From: Lepidonotus clava
Taxonomy: Eukaryota; Annelida; Polychaeta; Phyllodocida; Polynoidae
Assembly: GCA_936440205.1 (NCBI GenBank)
Contig: OW387134.1
Coordinates: 66,801,427 to 66,865,426 of the forward strand
Direction: 5' to 3'
Length of the DNA: 64,000 nucleotides
This document shows positions 46,793 through 58,009 of this stretch, in pieces. Numbering within the stretch: the first letter of the stretch is position 1; each line of letters begins with the position of its first letter. The notes under the pieces are model-generated. The model did not search any database, was not told the DNA's origin, and saw only the letters and a program-made list of their open reading frames with translations. Made by a program: the position numbers and the translations under genes.

Positions 46793-48121
46793 TTATGACA
46801 CAATCGGAATGTAATTATCACAAGGAAACAGCTCAGAATGATGGAAATAATGTGAACTTAATATTGGAATTCATTATTATATATAATGCCTGCTACCGCA
46901 CCACCCCTGGGGTAGAATTGGGTCATGGTTCAGTAATACAATAGTGTCACATATGGAAGTGTTGAGTAAGTTTTGTCAATGCCATCCTTGACCTTTTTTA
47001 AGACAGTGGCTGTCATATTTTGTGTGGATACAAGCCAATCTTTGCCTGGCCAGCGGGGGGCCTTGTGTCTTGTAGGAGACAGCCACCATTGGTGTCCTCC
47101 ATGCGTGCCCTTTGTTTATCGCAAGGGGGTCTTTATGCTTGTCCACGGCTTCCAGTCTGTTCACTTACATCACTTACAACCATGATTGAGACCGAACTGG
47201 AATGCAATAGTGAAAAGAAACGGGAACAAAGTCAAAGACTATCCCTTACTTACATGTACATATATACGTTTTACATGTTTTCTAAACCTGACCCCCTTTA
47301 CCATGTATAGGAATTTCCCATATACATTTTTTTCATCTTTTTCTTTTCATGTTGGCATGTTATTTGGATTTCCTTAGGATTTTCTTTTAAATGAAAACAA
47401 ATGTAATCATAATATACATACCGTCTAGAAGCATGGTATAGTTCAGTTTTACATCTTGACCCATTACTGCCCGTCTTCATCGAGCGCCTCCCCCCCCCCT
47501 CGCTTTTACTAGTGCACCACCCCTCCAGGGAGACCGGTACGAGAGGCAGAGGTACAATGATCTCATGTATGAAGTGTTGAGTGAGTTTTGTCAATGTCAT
47601 GCTCGACCTTTTTTTTAAAATGCTGGCTGTCACATTGGTGTGGATGTCAGCCAATCTTTGCCCAGCCGGTGGGGACTTTGTGCCTGACATCAGGGGTTTA
47701 TGTAGGAGGCAGACACCATTGGCATTCTGAGTGTACAGCCTTTGTTTACAGCAAGGGGAGGCTTAAAGATGGGTCACATCTGAAGATTCTTTCACTTAAG
47801 CCCCATACCAAGGCGTCAGCTTCGGCTTAAAATTATTAAACATGTAAGGATCGGTGCTGCTGTCAGCGACGGCCACGGATGCCGACATTGGTGCCAATTG
47901 TGTGTGGGTATGGCTTGTCCATCAATGTCGGCCAACGTCGGCACCGATTCCTTCCCAAAATCGCCTAGTGGGTATGACACTTTACAACCATGGTTATGAC
48001 CATAATTTTATCAGGATGCAATAGTAACAAGAAATTGACACGAAATAGAGGAATTCATTGTATTCATAACGATAGCGAGTTTTAGTTCTGTTTCAGATCC
48101 TGGCACATAACTTCCTCTTTC

Positions 48122-48372
48122 TACCTATGGGGGTTCTGGGTGAGAATAGGCCTCCAGTAGCCCCTGCTGATCGTAGAAGGCGACGATAGGGGGGACCCAT
48201 CACTTACCAAGTGGTTCTTTGGGTGCGATTCCCAGTTGGTGCTTGGTTCACTAAGGGATGAGGTATAGCCAAAATGATTTCCAGGTTTTGATCTCCTGCT
48301 GTTTGCCCACACTGTCACCTTCATCTCGTAGATACAATAAGCAAAAACAGAATTCGTCCATACCTGTTTTCA
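48122..48372 (-). repeat. Dispersed repeat with B-box-like core, copy 3
   Basis: Same order of blocks as 4773-5035 with a B-box-like GGGTGCGATTCCC. It sits between units of the 46.4-48.7 kb array, so it inserted there after the array formed. Confidence 0.65.
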
Positions 48373-48863
48373 CCCTGGCCATCATCTACCAAACACACTG
48401 CTCCTACAGGGACTTTGGTCATGATTCAATGATACCATGATGTCATGTACAAAGTGTTAAGAGAGTTTTGTCAATGCCATGCTTGATATTCTTTTTTAAA
48501 CAGTGGCTGCCATATTGGTGTGGATGTCAGGAAATCTTTGCCCAGCCAGCGGGACCGCGTGTCTGACATCGGTAAAATAGGAGACAACCACCATTGGCGT
48601 TCTCTCAGTGCAGCCTTTGTTTACAGCCGTTGGGGATTTAGTCTGTTTCACACCATAGGATTTGTTCACTTGTGCCTTTTCTAAAGATGGAATTGGAATA
48701 TATTCATAGCAAAGATTTGTTTAAGAAGTGCTGGAAGATAATATAAATCATGTATATATAGATTTAGAATGATAGAAGTTCAATTGGAAACAATCGTCAT
48801 TTGCCGAATCTGTTCCGATAACAAATGTACATTATACCCATTGTTGTAACGAAAGGGATCGTA

Positions 48864-48978
48864 TTAAGCCTATATTCCACAAGGCAATTTTTACTTCTGG
48901 AATTTCTGGTAACTCTAAGTTTTCACCATGTTTATAGCACATCATTTGAAAGACATTTTAAAATCAACATTGTTTTAA
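48864..48978. mobile_element. MITE family A, left half
   Basis: TTAA followed by GCCTATATTCCACAAGGC, then ACCATGTTTATAGCACATC and TTTGAAAGA, family interior words. No right terminus follows, though a TTAA is present at 48975. Confidence 0.5.
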
Positions 48979-48979
48979 G

Positions 48980-50750
48980 GCTAGCTGGGGGGGATATATT
49001 GGGATTATCATTTTGCTCAGAAAATACTATTTTTTATCGGAAAACGTCATTTTTCACCCAAAACCAGGAGGCTTTGGTAACCAAGAAATGGGTTTTTGAA
49101 TTCTACTGTAAAATTTGGGATAGGAAACCACCTTCAAACCTTTGAGCCTCAGTTACACAAATAAAAGTGCCGCATCTCCTGGACTATTATGATTGGTTAT
49201 CGTTATCCCTTTTTTCTGACAATATTCAAAAATCACAAATAGAATTGGATTATGGAATCAGTCTTTAGCCGTGAACAAGACTTCAGGTCGATACAGACTG
49301 TGCAGTTGGTAGCCCCTCCTGGTGTCCCCAAGGACTCCCCCCTCCCACCCCACCGACCCACCTTCCTACCGACCCGCCACCTCCCGACCCACCTACTGAC
49401 CAGCCACCGGCCGCTGGTCATTACACATGCTGCCCACAGGTCATCAACAAGGTTGTCTTGAAGGTCATTAGGCCCATTCACAGCCAACTGGACAGTGGTC
49501 AGCAGCCTGGTGGGTGGGTGGGTGGGTTGGTGACGGGGAGGAGGAGAGGCAGAGGATCGGGAAATGGCGAGTGGGCTAGCAGGAGAAGTGATATGCATTG
49601 TTGTTATTCTTCCTACCATGATAAGCATAGTTTCTGCATCATACCTGCAGAATAGCTTAGATCAGGTTGCATGCTGGGAAATATGTCGACAAGTTATGGT
49701 GCTGAAATCATGGAAAAATTTGTGGTTTATCATAATGGAAACCCATTGACTTTTTTTTTTCCATTTCGAACCTGCATATATCCGACCTTTTTCAAGTTGG
49801 TTTGAAAATTCAATTATAACAGATAAATATTTGGCAAAATAATATTTATGTATTTTATATAGGTTTTTGTATGTTTTTGTCAACAAATTCCGCAAAAATT
49901 GGTGATGGTCCGAGGGTTAACCAAGCTTGTTGTGGGTTTGAATAAGCTTGGATTTCCTTTGGACCGTCACTTTTTGCCAATTCTGGCCGATTTCTTTGCC
50001 AAAAACATACAAAATTGAGCTAGCGTACTATCAAGATATCATGATTCGCACTAATTTTTCAAGGTTAATCATGATAGCAAGGGCTTCATGGGTAAATAGA
50101 TACGTAGCGGCAATGCGGTGTATGAAACAAAACGGTCAGAGTTTGACTCTTCAACATGCAGCAAATGTTAGCAGTATACGTACGAGGGAAGGGAATGGTC
50201 AGGCAGAACCACGGCTACTGAAAAATCGGTTATCGATTGCTGTGCCCAATCTCCATCTACCAACCTCCCCACTGCTGTATCTGACTGACAAGCCATAACT
50301 GACTGACCGGAATGGGGTTTCCTCTGCCAAGCTAAACTGTTTGATAAAGGCTGGCGGAGAGCAGAATAGACAAATTGGTTTTCTGGTCATTCTAAGATGT
50401 CTTATTATATAACTTATACGATTATGCAAAGAGCTGATAAAGATGTGACAGGTGTTTCAGGTGTTGCAGGTGCTTCAGGTATTATATGACAGTTGATTCA
50501 TGTATATTGTCATAAGAAAACATGCCAGGGGTATATTTGAGATCGTCTGTAGGCTGAGGACTTCTGGGGCCTCATGGGGAATATCACACCTCAAATATAT
50601 CTCCTAGACAGGTGTTTTTTTATTTGTATATCCCCACTCGTGCCAATGCTGATTTTTCCCTAGCAAAGAATATAAGTTCCAGTATGCCCCCTACCACCCC
50701 TAAATATGCCCTGTGTTGTTTTGATGGAAAAATCAATGTAAAATGTAATT
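48980..50750. other. Unassigned stretch
   Basis: 49310-49560 has simple CCCACC/GGTGGGTG runs and open frames on both strands that follow from them. The rest is AT-rich without a recognised element. GTGTTTCAGGTGTTGCAGGTGC at 50453 is a short degenerate tandem. Confidence 0.45.
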
Positions 50751-50796
50751 AAGGTTTACCTATGACTCTTGCTTCATGTACATGAATGACTTCGTG

Positions 50797-50978
50797 TATA
50801 TATATATATATATATAGATATATATGTGCATATTTATACATATATATATACACATATATATACATATTTATACATATATATATATACATATATATATACA
50901 TATTTATACATGTATATATACATATATATACATATACATACATACATACATACATACATACAGACAGACAGACATACA

Positions 50979-51022
<44 letters not shown>
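50797..51022. repeat. (TA)n/(CATA)n microsatellite, strongly self-complementary
   Basis: TATA, ATACATAT and CATACATA runs with an inner (CAGA)n. TA arms at both ends could form a long hairpin. Open frames of Tyr-Ile or Tyr-Met repeats on both strands are artefacts. Confidence 0.95.
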
Positions 51023-51023
<1 letters not shown>

Positions 51024-51395
51024 GTGAAAGATGCTTCAGGTATATACATGACAGCTGCATTAGGTATAGTGCAGCAAACGGAGAAAGGTAATGGTGTCAC
51101 TCCGCCTCTGTCGCCCCCCCCCCCCCAACATGTCCCCTCCCGGAAGGGGGCGCTGACGACCAGCTGACAGCCAGTCTACCCCACATCCGGCCGTGAATCT
51201 CTTATACTAGATAAAGGCCTATACCTCAAGGGTTTTCTTTTTACACGGCATCTGTGGTGGCTTATTTATTAGGAAGGAATGAACGTGTCACGTCTTCATA
51301 GGTACAATGAGTGGTTAGAATTGCATTGAGATATGTGTAGCTTAAACAGGTGGAGATAGTAAGACGTTTGATCTAGCTAGCGCAATATTAGACCT

Positions 51396-52550
51396 CTACA
51401 ATGAGAAGTTCATATCAGGGTGTTTTGATATGGCAAGTTTACATAAAATAACCTCGGACATAAAATAACCTCGGCCCTTGATACTTTCTTTATTCAAGAT
51501 TTTTGATTGATTTTCGAATGCCAGATACTGCTCATATTTCTCACCATCGTCAACATATTTATGTTTTTTGATACTGTTGTTAATGCTCTTACCAATGGGG
51601 CGTTTACAATCCGTTATAGGCCTAAGACCTCCATCTGATTTTGATACTGCCCCCAAGGAATGACAACATGTTGGAATGTTATTAGCTCTAACAATTTTTT
51701 GTTGTATGAATTCAGAATGCAACAATTCTGACATTTTTTCACAGGCTTGTTCTTCAAAAATGCTGTTGTAGTTCTCACAAAAATACGAATCAATGGTAAC
51801 ATTGTCAACAATGGGAAACCCATAGTAAATACCAAAAAGAACATAAATATCTGAGATACACAAGTCATTTTTTCGTCGAAAACAAGAAATAATTGTCGCA
51901 CATGGCTTAAGTTGCGAAACGACTGTACCCACATAGTGTTTACACTCACATGATTCATCAAAGCAACCTGGTCCAGCGACTATTTTATCTCCTGTGCGAC
52001 AAAATATCAAAGTCAAGTCCGTGTCATTCTCCGAAATGAAAGTTATCGGAGAAGAAGCCAGACCGCAGTAAACGGGTGTCGACATGTCCAAGTCCAATAA
52101 CTCTTCAAATATGGACAGAATAATTTCCGAATCCGGAGAACAATTCGAAGAACATTGTTCTGGATTAATTTCAGCAAAGTCTGATGTTCTCCTTGGAGTA
52201 TTTCGATTTTCTGTCGAAGAATTAATATCCATTGAGTGCGGAGGACTGTCATGGCGTAGTGTCACTTCCGGTTCTAGGTTTTCAGCTAAGGGAATGTTTG
52301 AATCCGGTGAACTCGTACTAGTTGGCGACAAACTAACACGTGAAATATTATCAAGAGAACTAATATTGTCTACACGAACAATTTCAAGTGAAGATGTATC
52401 ATATTTACTTGAGGATTCCATTTTTTCGCAAACCGGATGAGCCAAAAGGTTAACATCCGGGTATGCGACCTCCCGAAGAATGTCAACAAACTCACTCGTG
52501 CGACTAATTCCAGATTCATTCCCTTCTAATTTACCAGCAATGCAACACAA
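51396..52550 (-). pseudogene. Opening part of pol from the retroelement fossil
   Basis: About 384 residues. After a low-complexity acidic N-terminal half comes a stretch resembling the pre-RT linker (FGIYYGFPIVD, then YNSIFEEQACEKMSELLHSE) and the RT entry motif (HSLGAVSKSDGGLRPITD). A segment like RT motif A follows near the end. The rest of the polymerase is missing. The motif style matches DIRS/Ngaro reverse transcriptases of marine invertebrates. Confidence 0.65.
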
Positions 52551-52622
52551 TGAGGCAGGTATACAGCCTACAGAATTTGTCGCACTTACCGGAGGATTAA
52601 TCGAATCACTTTGAATATCTAG

Positions 52623-53621
52623 TCAATGTTTGTCTTGGCGTTTAACGTTAGGACAGGCTGATTGTTTATGATCTTCTCCATGGCAAACATAACACACATG
52701 AGAATTTGTACACCGTTTAGGGTTGTTGCAATATTTATAATTATAATACCAACACGGTGTTTTACCTTTGTCCTTTTCCTGGCCTGAGTTTGTCGCTGAC
52801 TTTGACTTTCCCTTCATTTTAGTCGCCCCCACTGTCGCTTCGACACCGAGGTGTTTATGGATGGCTTCAGTACTCCCATATCCAAATGCGCGTCGCCCCA
52901 GGAGATTGGCCTGTTGACGAACTTCTGCATCGTACGCCACCAACGAATCGGTTGAGTATACTTTAGTCGCTGCTTTGTCTGCGACAAACCTCAAATGATC
53001 CAACATTCCAGATATATGAACCCCTGCTCCGTAGGCAGCAAGGATCAAAGCCACTAGTGCACTGATGAGGGCGGCAAACGTGATTGGCCGCTTTTCCCCC
53101 TCCCGCAGATAGGGACGGAGACTAAATCTGTGCTTTGACGTCTTCGAACGTAGAGGCTTAACACTGGATTTACCATGGTGAGATGTTTTCCTTCCATCCG
53201 AATCGGACGAGTCGCCTGAGCTATCGGTGGATTCATCACTGGAGGCTTTACGCGACGAACCCTTCTCTTGGCGACGAACTTTAGTAGACAGCTTACGCAT
53301 GGAGGAAGTCAAGGCAGCCATCATCGATTGGACCTGAGTCGATTGTCGCTCCTGGGCCCGTATAAATCGTTTGAAAAGTTTGGCACCATCGTCAGATTCC
53401 TCACCCTGCTCTTCAGATGAGTCGCATTCGTCGCCAGTTTCCTCAGGTAAGACCGGATTTGTCGCCCCAACACTGGTCTTAGTCGCCGGTATTCCTCCAC
53501 ACGCCTCGGAAAGCTTTGCGTCTTCGTCCATGGCGGTATTTTCTTTGAGAAGGACCCAACAGTTTTTGCCTCTCGGTGCAATATGTTTTTGACCACACGC
53601 TGAGCACTTTGAAATTGACAT
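52623..53621 (-). pseudogene. Gag-like part of the retroelement fossil
   Basis: About 330 residues, reading from an internal ATG at 53621 (the same frame is open further upstream to 53744). In order: a short N-terminal Cys/His cluster (CSACGQKH), an acidic and Ser-rich linker, a Ser/Asp-rich stretch, a central helical region, and a C-terminal zinc-knuckle-like cluster (CTNSHVCYVCHGEDH, then SACP). This order is usual for ORF1 of tyrosine-recombinase retroelements, where the protein packages element RNA. Treated as a fossil part. Confidence 0.65.
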
Positions 53622-53832
53622 AATCCAGTATATTCTCCGTATTCCTGTATATTCCTGTGTATTCACAAAAATTTTACAGAGAAGAGGGGGTCCACCTGCA
53701 CGCAATGGCGGCTGGAAAACATGTAAGCCCGCCAAAACTAACATGTAGGAAGCATGTGACCTAATAAATATTCATGAGCTGCAGGTGTCCCCCGAAATAT
53801 ATACCTATATAATTATACAATTATATCTGTCA

Positions 53833-54276
53833 TTGTTGTACAAGCAAAGTATCTTGCCATTGTTGGATTATGTGGCATAATTAACTTATTGTAGTACACG
53901 AAAATGTATTCAGATACTTCGACCATTACAGAATCGGGCTGCAAGTAGATACTGATACCATGCGAGAGTATCATAAAGAGCTCAAATTACTGATGCTACA
54001 CGATCGTTGTAAATTATTGATGTTGAGACGAATGTTCAAATTGAGTAAGGATATTGTAAATGTTAATCAAGAAAGACCAGCTATTAATTTGAGAGGTGGC
54101 ACTAAGGTGAAATTGTAATATATATACCTTTCACTAATAGTGAACGGGTATTGAAAAGCCCATATTATTTGGGGTGCCGACTATGGGGTCAATTAGATGA
54201 AAGAGTACAAAAGGACACAATTATGATATTTAAAAATGTACTTAAAAAAGTAGTTTTGTCAGAATTGCATATGTAA
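53833..54276 (+). mobile_element. LINE (non-LTR) ORF2 3' end, decayed
   Basis: Translation shows pieces of the conserved C-terminal end of LINE pol proteins: LYKQSILPLLDYVA and LQNRAASRY near the start, then MREYHKELKLLMLHDRCKLL (from 53960) and finally YYLGCRLWGQLDERVQ with IMIFKNVLKKV before a stop at 54274-54276. The pieces lie in different frames: there is a frameshift before 53960 and another near 54115, and stops at about 53878 and 53953. This is a 5'-truncated, non-functional copy. The clade (jockey/CR1/Rex-like) cannot be fixed from so short a piece. Confidence 0.75.
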
Positions 54277-54307
54277 TATTATGTAATATTATGTGGGATA
54301 TAGGGAA

Positions 54308-54477
54308 GGGGCCTTCCATTTAGTACATACGCAAAATTTCTAAAATTTTAGACCCCCCCCCCCCCATCCCCCCTTTGACTAAAATACGCATTAGCTTTGT
54401 ACAGGGACGTACGCAAATTTTCAGAAATTTCAGACCCCCCACCCCCCTTGATGCGTACATACTTAATGGAAGGCCCC
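54308..54477. mobile_element. MITE family D with GAA target duplication
   Basis: GAA (54305-54307), GGGGCCTTCCATTTAGTAC, and at the right TACTTAATGGAAGGCCCC then GAA (54478-54480). Two internal C-runs separate GCGTAC-type words. Confidence 0.85.
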
Positions 54478-54862
54478 GAACAATATTACACTTCATCGTA
54501 TGTTGATAACATTGTATGAAATGGAGATTACTTTATGGAACATGTTATTGTTGTATCTATTGCAGGTTGTAAAGTTATCGGAAGAGCTCTATACAAAAGA
54601 TATAGAATAAAGTTGTTGGAAAAAAACAACAACAAAAACAACGACACAGAAAGACGCCAAAGGCTAACAGGTCCCTTTCTTACCAAATCAAAATTCACCT
54701 ATGAACAAAAAAGATGTTGCACAAATGTAATTAACTCTCATAGCCTCAGTTTACATATATATGTCAATACTTTATAATCCGATTTCTGATATATAAGTAT
54801 CATCTAATGCCATCAGGAATACCTATAGATATCAACGTTGCTCGTCAGCCCTTTGTAACAAA

Positions 54863-55075
54863 CTGAATGCTGTATTCCACTAGTTGATTTTGACCACCCG
54901 TTGTTGTTCTAATTAATCAGTTTTAAACCAGTAGTATGGCAGAAAATACTATACATCCTAAACATAATTTAAAATAGAATTAAAACCCCGTTCTCATGGT
55001 ATATAACATGTTCATGATTCATCAATATTCCCACTGCCAATTTTTGAAACTGCAAGTAAAAACGGCTAGTGGAAT
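54863..55075. mobile_element. MITE family A copy
   Basis: ATGCTGTATTCCACTAG left, CTAGTGGAATACATCCC right. Both flanks carry CTGA (54863-54866, 55072-55075), a likely 4-bp target duplication. Confidence 0.8.
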
Positions 55076-55079
55076 ACAT

Positions 55080-56450
55080 CCCTGAGTTACAATACGGTCG
55101 TTTTGCTTAATGCACTAATTCCTCACAGACTGAGGTGACGGCCTCAGACTAAGATGATTGAGTGAAGTGCCTGCTTCTCTGGTTTATGACATAGTCCTCT
55201 TTTGTAGGAGGAGATATCACATCTGTGAGTGGCAGTGAATGAATCAAAGAGGTGTTGTATGAGCAAGGCCCCAGGACCTTCTTAGCCCTAAGGGTACGAC
55301 CTTTATAGCGCAAATCTAAAGGGCAAATCCTTACATTAAGTGCCACGTGAACTGTATATACTTGTACATAATGTGACGTTTTGTACGGCCAAGAAAACAG
55401 TATACCACTTTTTACCTCGAAATTTGATAAAAACACCCCATTTTAAGTGTGAAGAGCAGGTATATATACTCTAACATAAGAAGACACCGGTATGGAGTAT
55501 AAGGTCCCTTATTTTCACCGCTGGTGAGATTGGAAAGAGCCTGATAGGCCTATTAGACTAAGGTGCTTATCTAAAGGGCAAATTGAAATTTAAAGTCCGG
55601 TACACTTATAAAGTAGGCTCTGACTTTTTATAAGGCTTAGAAAAAAGAAAACACCTTATAACCCTGAATTAAATATAACATCCCTGTTATAACAGTAAGA
55701 GAAGGGTTTACCCTCGAGCTCCTTATGCGCTGTAGGACAAAAGCTGGGTATAACCCCTTGTACTTTGAGTGCAAAGGGACAAATATAGCCACACAGCGCT
55801 AAGACAACAGGAACCCCAAGCCTCACTGCTTCTTGTTGTCATGAGGCGACAGAAACACCTCTCTACATCCTTTCTGTGCCTTAGGTGGCTCTAGAAAAGA
55901 GTCCTCGTCTCTATTCTCATTGACAGCCGCACCCCACACACCTACTTTCTGCTTATTCAAGAGGAAGAGGAAGGTATAACCTCTTCATCTTTAATAGCAA
56001 AGATTCTCCCTGTTATATCTCACATGAGGCTTATAAGGTGAGGTTTTCTTCTTGAGACATAGAGGTTTAGTATTAATGTATACCACCAGGGGATGCATTT
56101 ATGTCCTCTTTTTCTTGAAGCGAAATCCCTCACCAAATGAGCCATATATAAGTATAATAGATAGTGAATGGTGTGCTTTCTCCTCTCCTTAAAGAGAAAG
56201 AGTCTAGGTGTATGGGGTGACAGCCCTAACATCGTGCGCCGCCCATCATTCAATGCCTTTTTTTCTGATTGCCAGAGCATTACGAAATGGCATAAAGTGG
56301 CAGGACGCTAAGTGACTAAAATCTCAATACAAAGAGCAGTGGCCAGACATACGAGGAAGTGTGATAGTTGAGTAGTTGAGTCGCATTGTTAGCGTTACAA
56401 TAAAATGCTCAAGGATGTCACTATAAGAATTGCAATTCTTACTAAGAATT
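55080..56450. other. Unassigned stretch with repeated short phrases
   Basis: ATCTAAAGGGCAAAT occurs at about 55313 and 55569, and several TTATAAGG/CCTTATAA words are scattered through 55.5-56.1 kb, hinting at an old repeat. No coding sequence, inverted ends or RNA gene recognised. Confidence 0.45.
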
Positions 56451-56454
56451 ACAA

Positions 56455-56720
56455 TTCTTACCACTGATAGCTGATTTACAATATTTTGAGTACCTTTCCT
56501 AGTCCAGGTTGATTTTGGCTAGTGTGGTAGAAAGAAATGTAGGGAAATCTATTCGAAAAAATGGAGATATTGCCATACTTGGAAACATGGATACATTTTG
56601 ATACCTTAATGGATACATTTCTAAAAGAACTCAAACATATAAAGCATATATACAAGTTGAAAAGAAATACTGATTGCAAGTTTTAAGTTAAATAAAAAAA
56701 GAAAGCCATAATTAGTGAAA
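56455..56720. repeat. Dispersed repeat L, diverged copy
   Basis: ATAGCTGATTTACAATATTTT, a CCAGGTTGATTTTGGC stretch and a GTAGGGAAAT word match the order at 22.9 and 41.9 kb. Confidence 0.5.
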
Positions 56721-57410
56721 AATCGCATGCTCTTTGACTTGCCTATATATACATATTCCCTAGAATGTATCTTTATCTAGGCTAGTCTGTAGAACAATGC
56801 AGTAAATAAGAAATCCATTATATGGAGAATTGAACGTAATTATGCAAAGGTCGAATGTTACACCTAGCATCAGGTTCGAGATTATTTCAGCTAAACAGGC
56901 AAGGATAATGCACGAGATTTGTCATCCTGGCGACTTCCAACCTACCGGATCTCAAATTATCATGATTATTAAAGTGTGCCCCAGCTGCTTCGGCGCAAAT
57001 CAGTGCTATAAGAAAGGAAACTGTCTTGGATTGAATCCGTAGGGTTTACATCCTCCAAGTCACTTTCTCAGGCTTTTGGCAATGGATTCATGTTCTCAAT
57101 GGTGAGGTTTGATCATAGAAGCATGGAAAAAACGCTATTTTTCCCAAAGTTGGCTCATGATTATCTCAATAGAGTTAATAGCTTTAAGGTCAGAAAACTT
57201 AATAACACCACAGTTTACAATATTTAGATTTAAACAAATAGATACCAATCATCAACTTCTTTTTATGATTTCCAGTTGTTGAGGCGTTTCACATCATCGC
57301 TGTACAATATTTGACACTAGAGTGGACAATGTTCATTTTTTGATTATCAGATTTAGATTAATTAGATCTGAGGAAAAGTAGAAGGTCACAGTACAACCCA
57401 AGGGGCCTCC

Positions 57411-58003
57411 CATTAATGACATCTGAATGTTTAAAAAACTACCGCCACCACCCTCCGCCACTGGGCTAAAGTATGCATCGAATTTGCAAGAGAACACTGT
57501 AAAAAAAAAAGTTTTTAGAATCTAAACACTTTCCAAAACACTTTATTGTAACCAGTTTAACACATGTTTAACACATTTTAGAAAATCTAATATCCCCCAC
57601 CCCCTTGATGTGTACCCAGCCAAGTTGCGACATCACAGTAACGTTCTGCAACCATACTTTTTAAGTCATTCTTTTACTTACAAAGATGACACGTAAAATA
57701 ACGTTGTTGATGGTGAGGTTGAAATTATTGATAATTCAGACCAATATTATAACATTATCTTTTGGTGAGGTTAGGATGAAACCAAAACAAAAAGTTATTG
57801 GAATATGCTGTTTAGGCTGAAAAACTTAACCAGAAAATGTTATAATAGCCTGGCAGTGCAACGTCACAACAGTACGTTGCAGCAACATTATTTGGAGCCA
57901 TCAAAACAATGTAACAAGACCCAAAACAGAACCAAACAGAACGTTGCTGCAACGTTTTAATAACATCACATGCTTGGCTGGGTACGCACTTAATAAAAGA
58001 CCC
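57411..58003. mobile_element. MITE family D split by a family B insertion
   Basis: The left end GGGGCCTCCCATTAA at 57412 and the right end GCACTTAATAAAAGACCC at about 57985-58003 belong to one family-D element. The copy of family B at 57615-57982 lies between them, at a TA. Confidence 0.75.
57613..57984. mobile_element. MITE family B, full-length with TA on both sides
   Basis: TA then CCCAGCCAAGTTGCGACATC at the left, TGCTTGGCTGGG then TA at the right. It is the best-bounded copy. The TA duplication fits Tc1/mariner-type mobilisation. Confidence 0.85.
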
Positions 58004-58009
58004 ACAATG

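Larger units (their letters stand above)
46377..48690. repeat. Four direct copies of a ~250-bp unit, with later insertions
   Basis: Each unit has TTGTCAAT(G/A)CCA or close, a GACCTTTTTTAAA-like run, TGGCTG(C/T)CA(T/C)ATTGGTGTGG, GCCAATCTTTGCCCAGCC, GGAGACA(A/G)CCACCATTGGCG and CAGCCTTTGTTTACAGC. Copies centre near 46.5, 47.05, 47.7 and 48.55 kb. A family-D MITE (46610-46792) and the B-box-like repeat (48122-48372) lie between units. Confidence 0.8.
51396..53744 (-). mobile_element. Retroelement fossil, tyrosine-recombinase (DIRS/Ngaro) type likely
   Basis: Two successive minus-strand reading frames form a gag-like part followed by the opening part of a pol gene. The pol part has the reverse-transcriptase entry motif of DIRS/Ngaro-type elements. 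The element is broken: most of the reverse transcriptase and any RNase H, recombinase and terminal repeats are absent from the recognisable stretch. The two long frames suggest moderate age. LTR retrotransposons of another lineage cannot be excluded. Confidence 0.7.

Noticed and set aside
49233-49655. Overlapping open frames on both strands
   Set aside because: They follow GGTGGGTG/CCCACC simple sequence and show no domain or splice support.
50786-51167. Tyr/Ile-rich frames on both strands
   Set aside because: Artefacts of the TA/CATA microsatellite.
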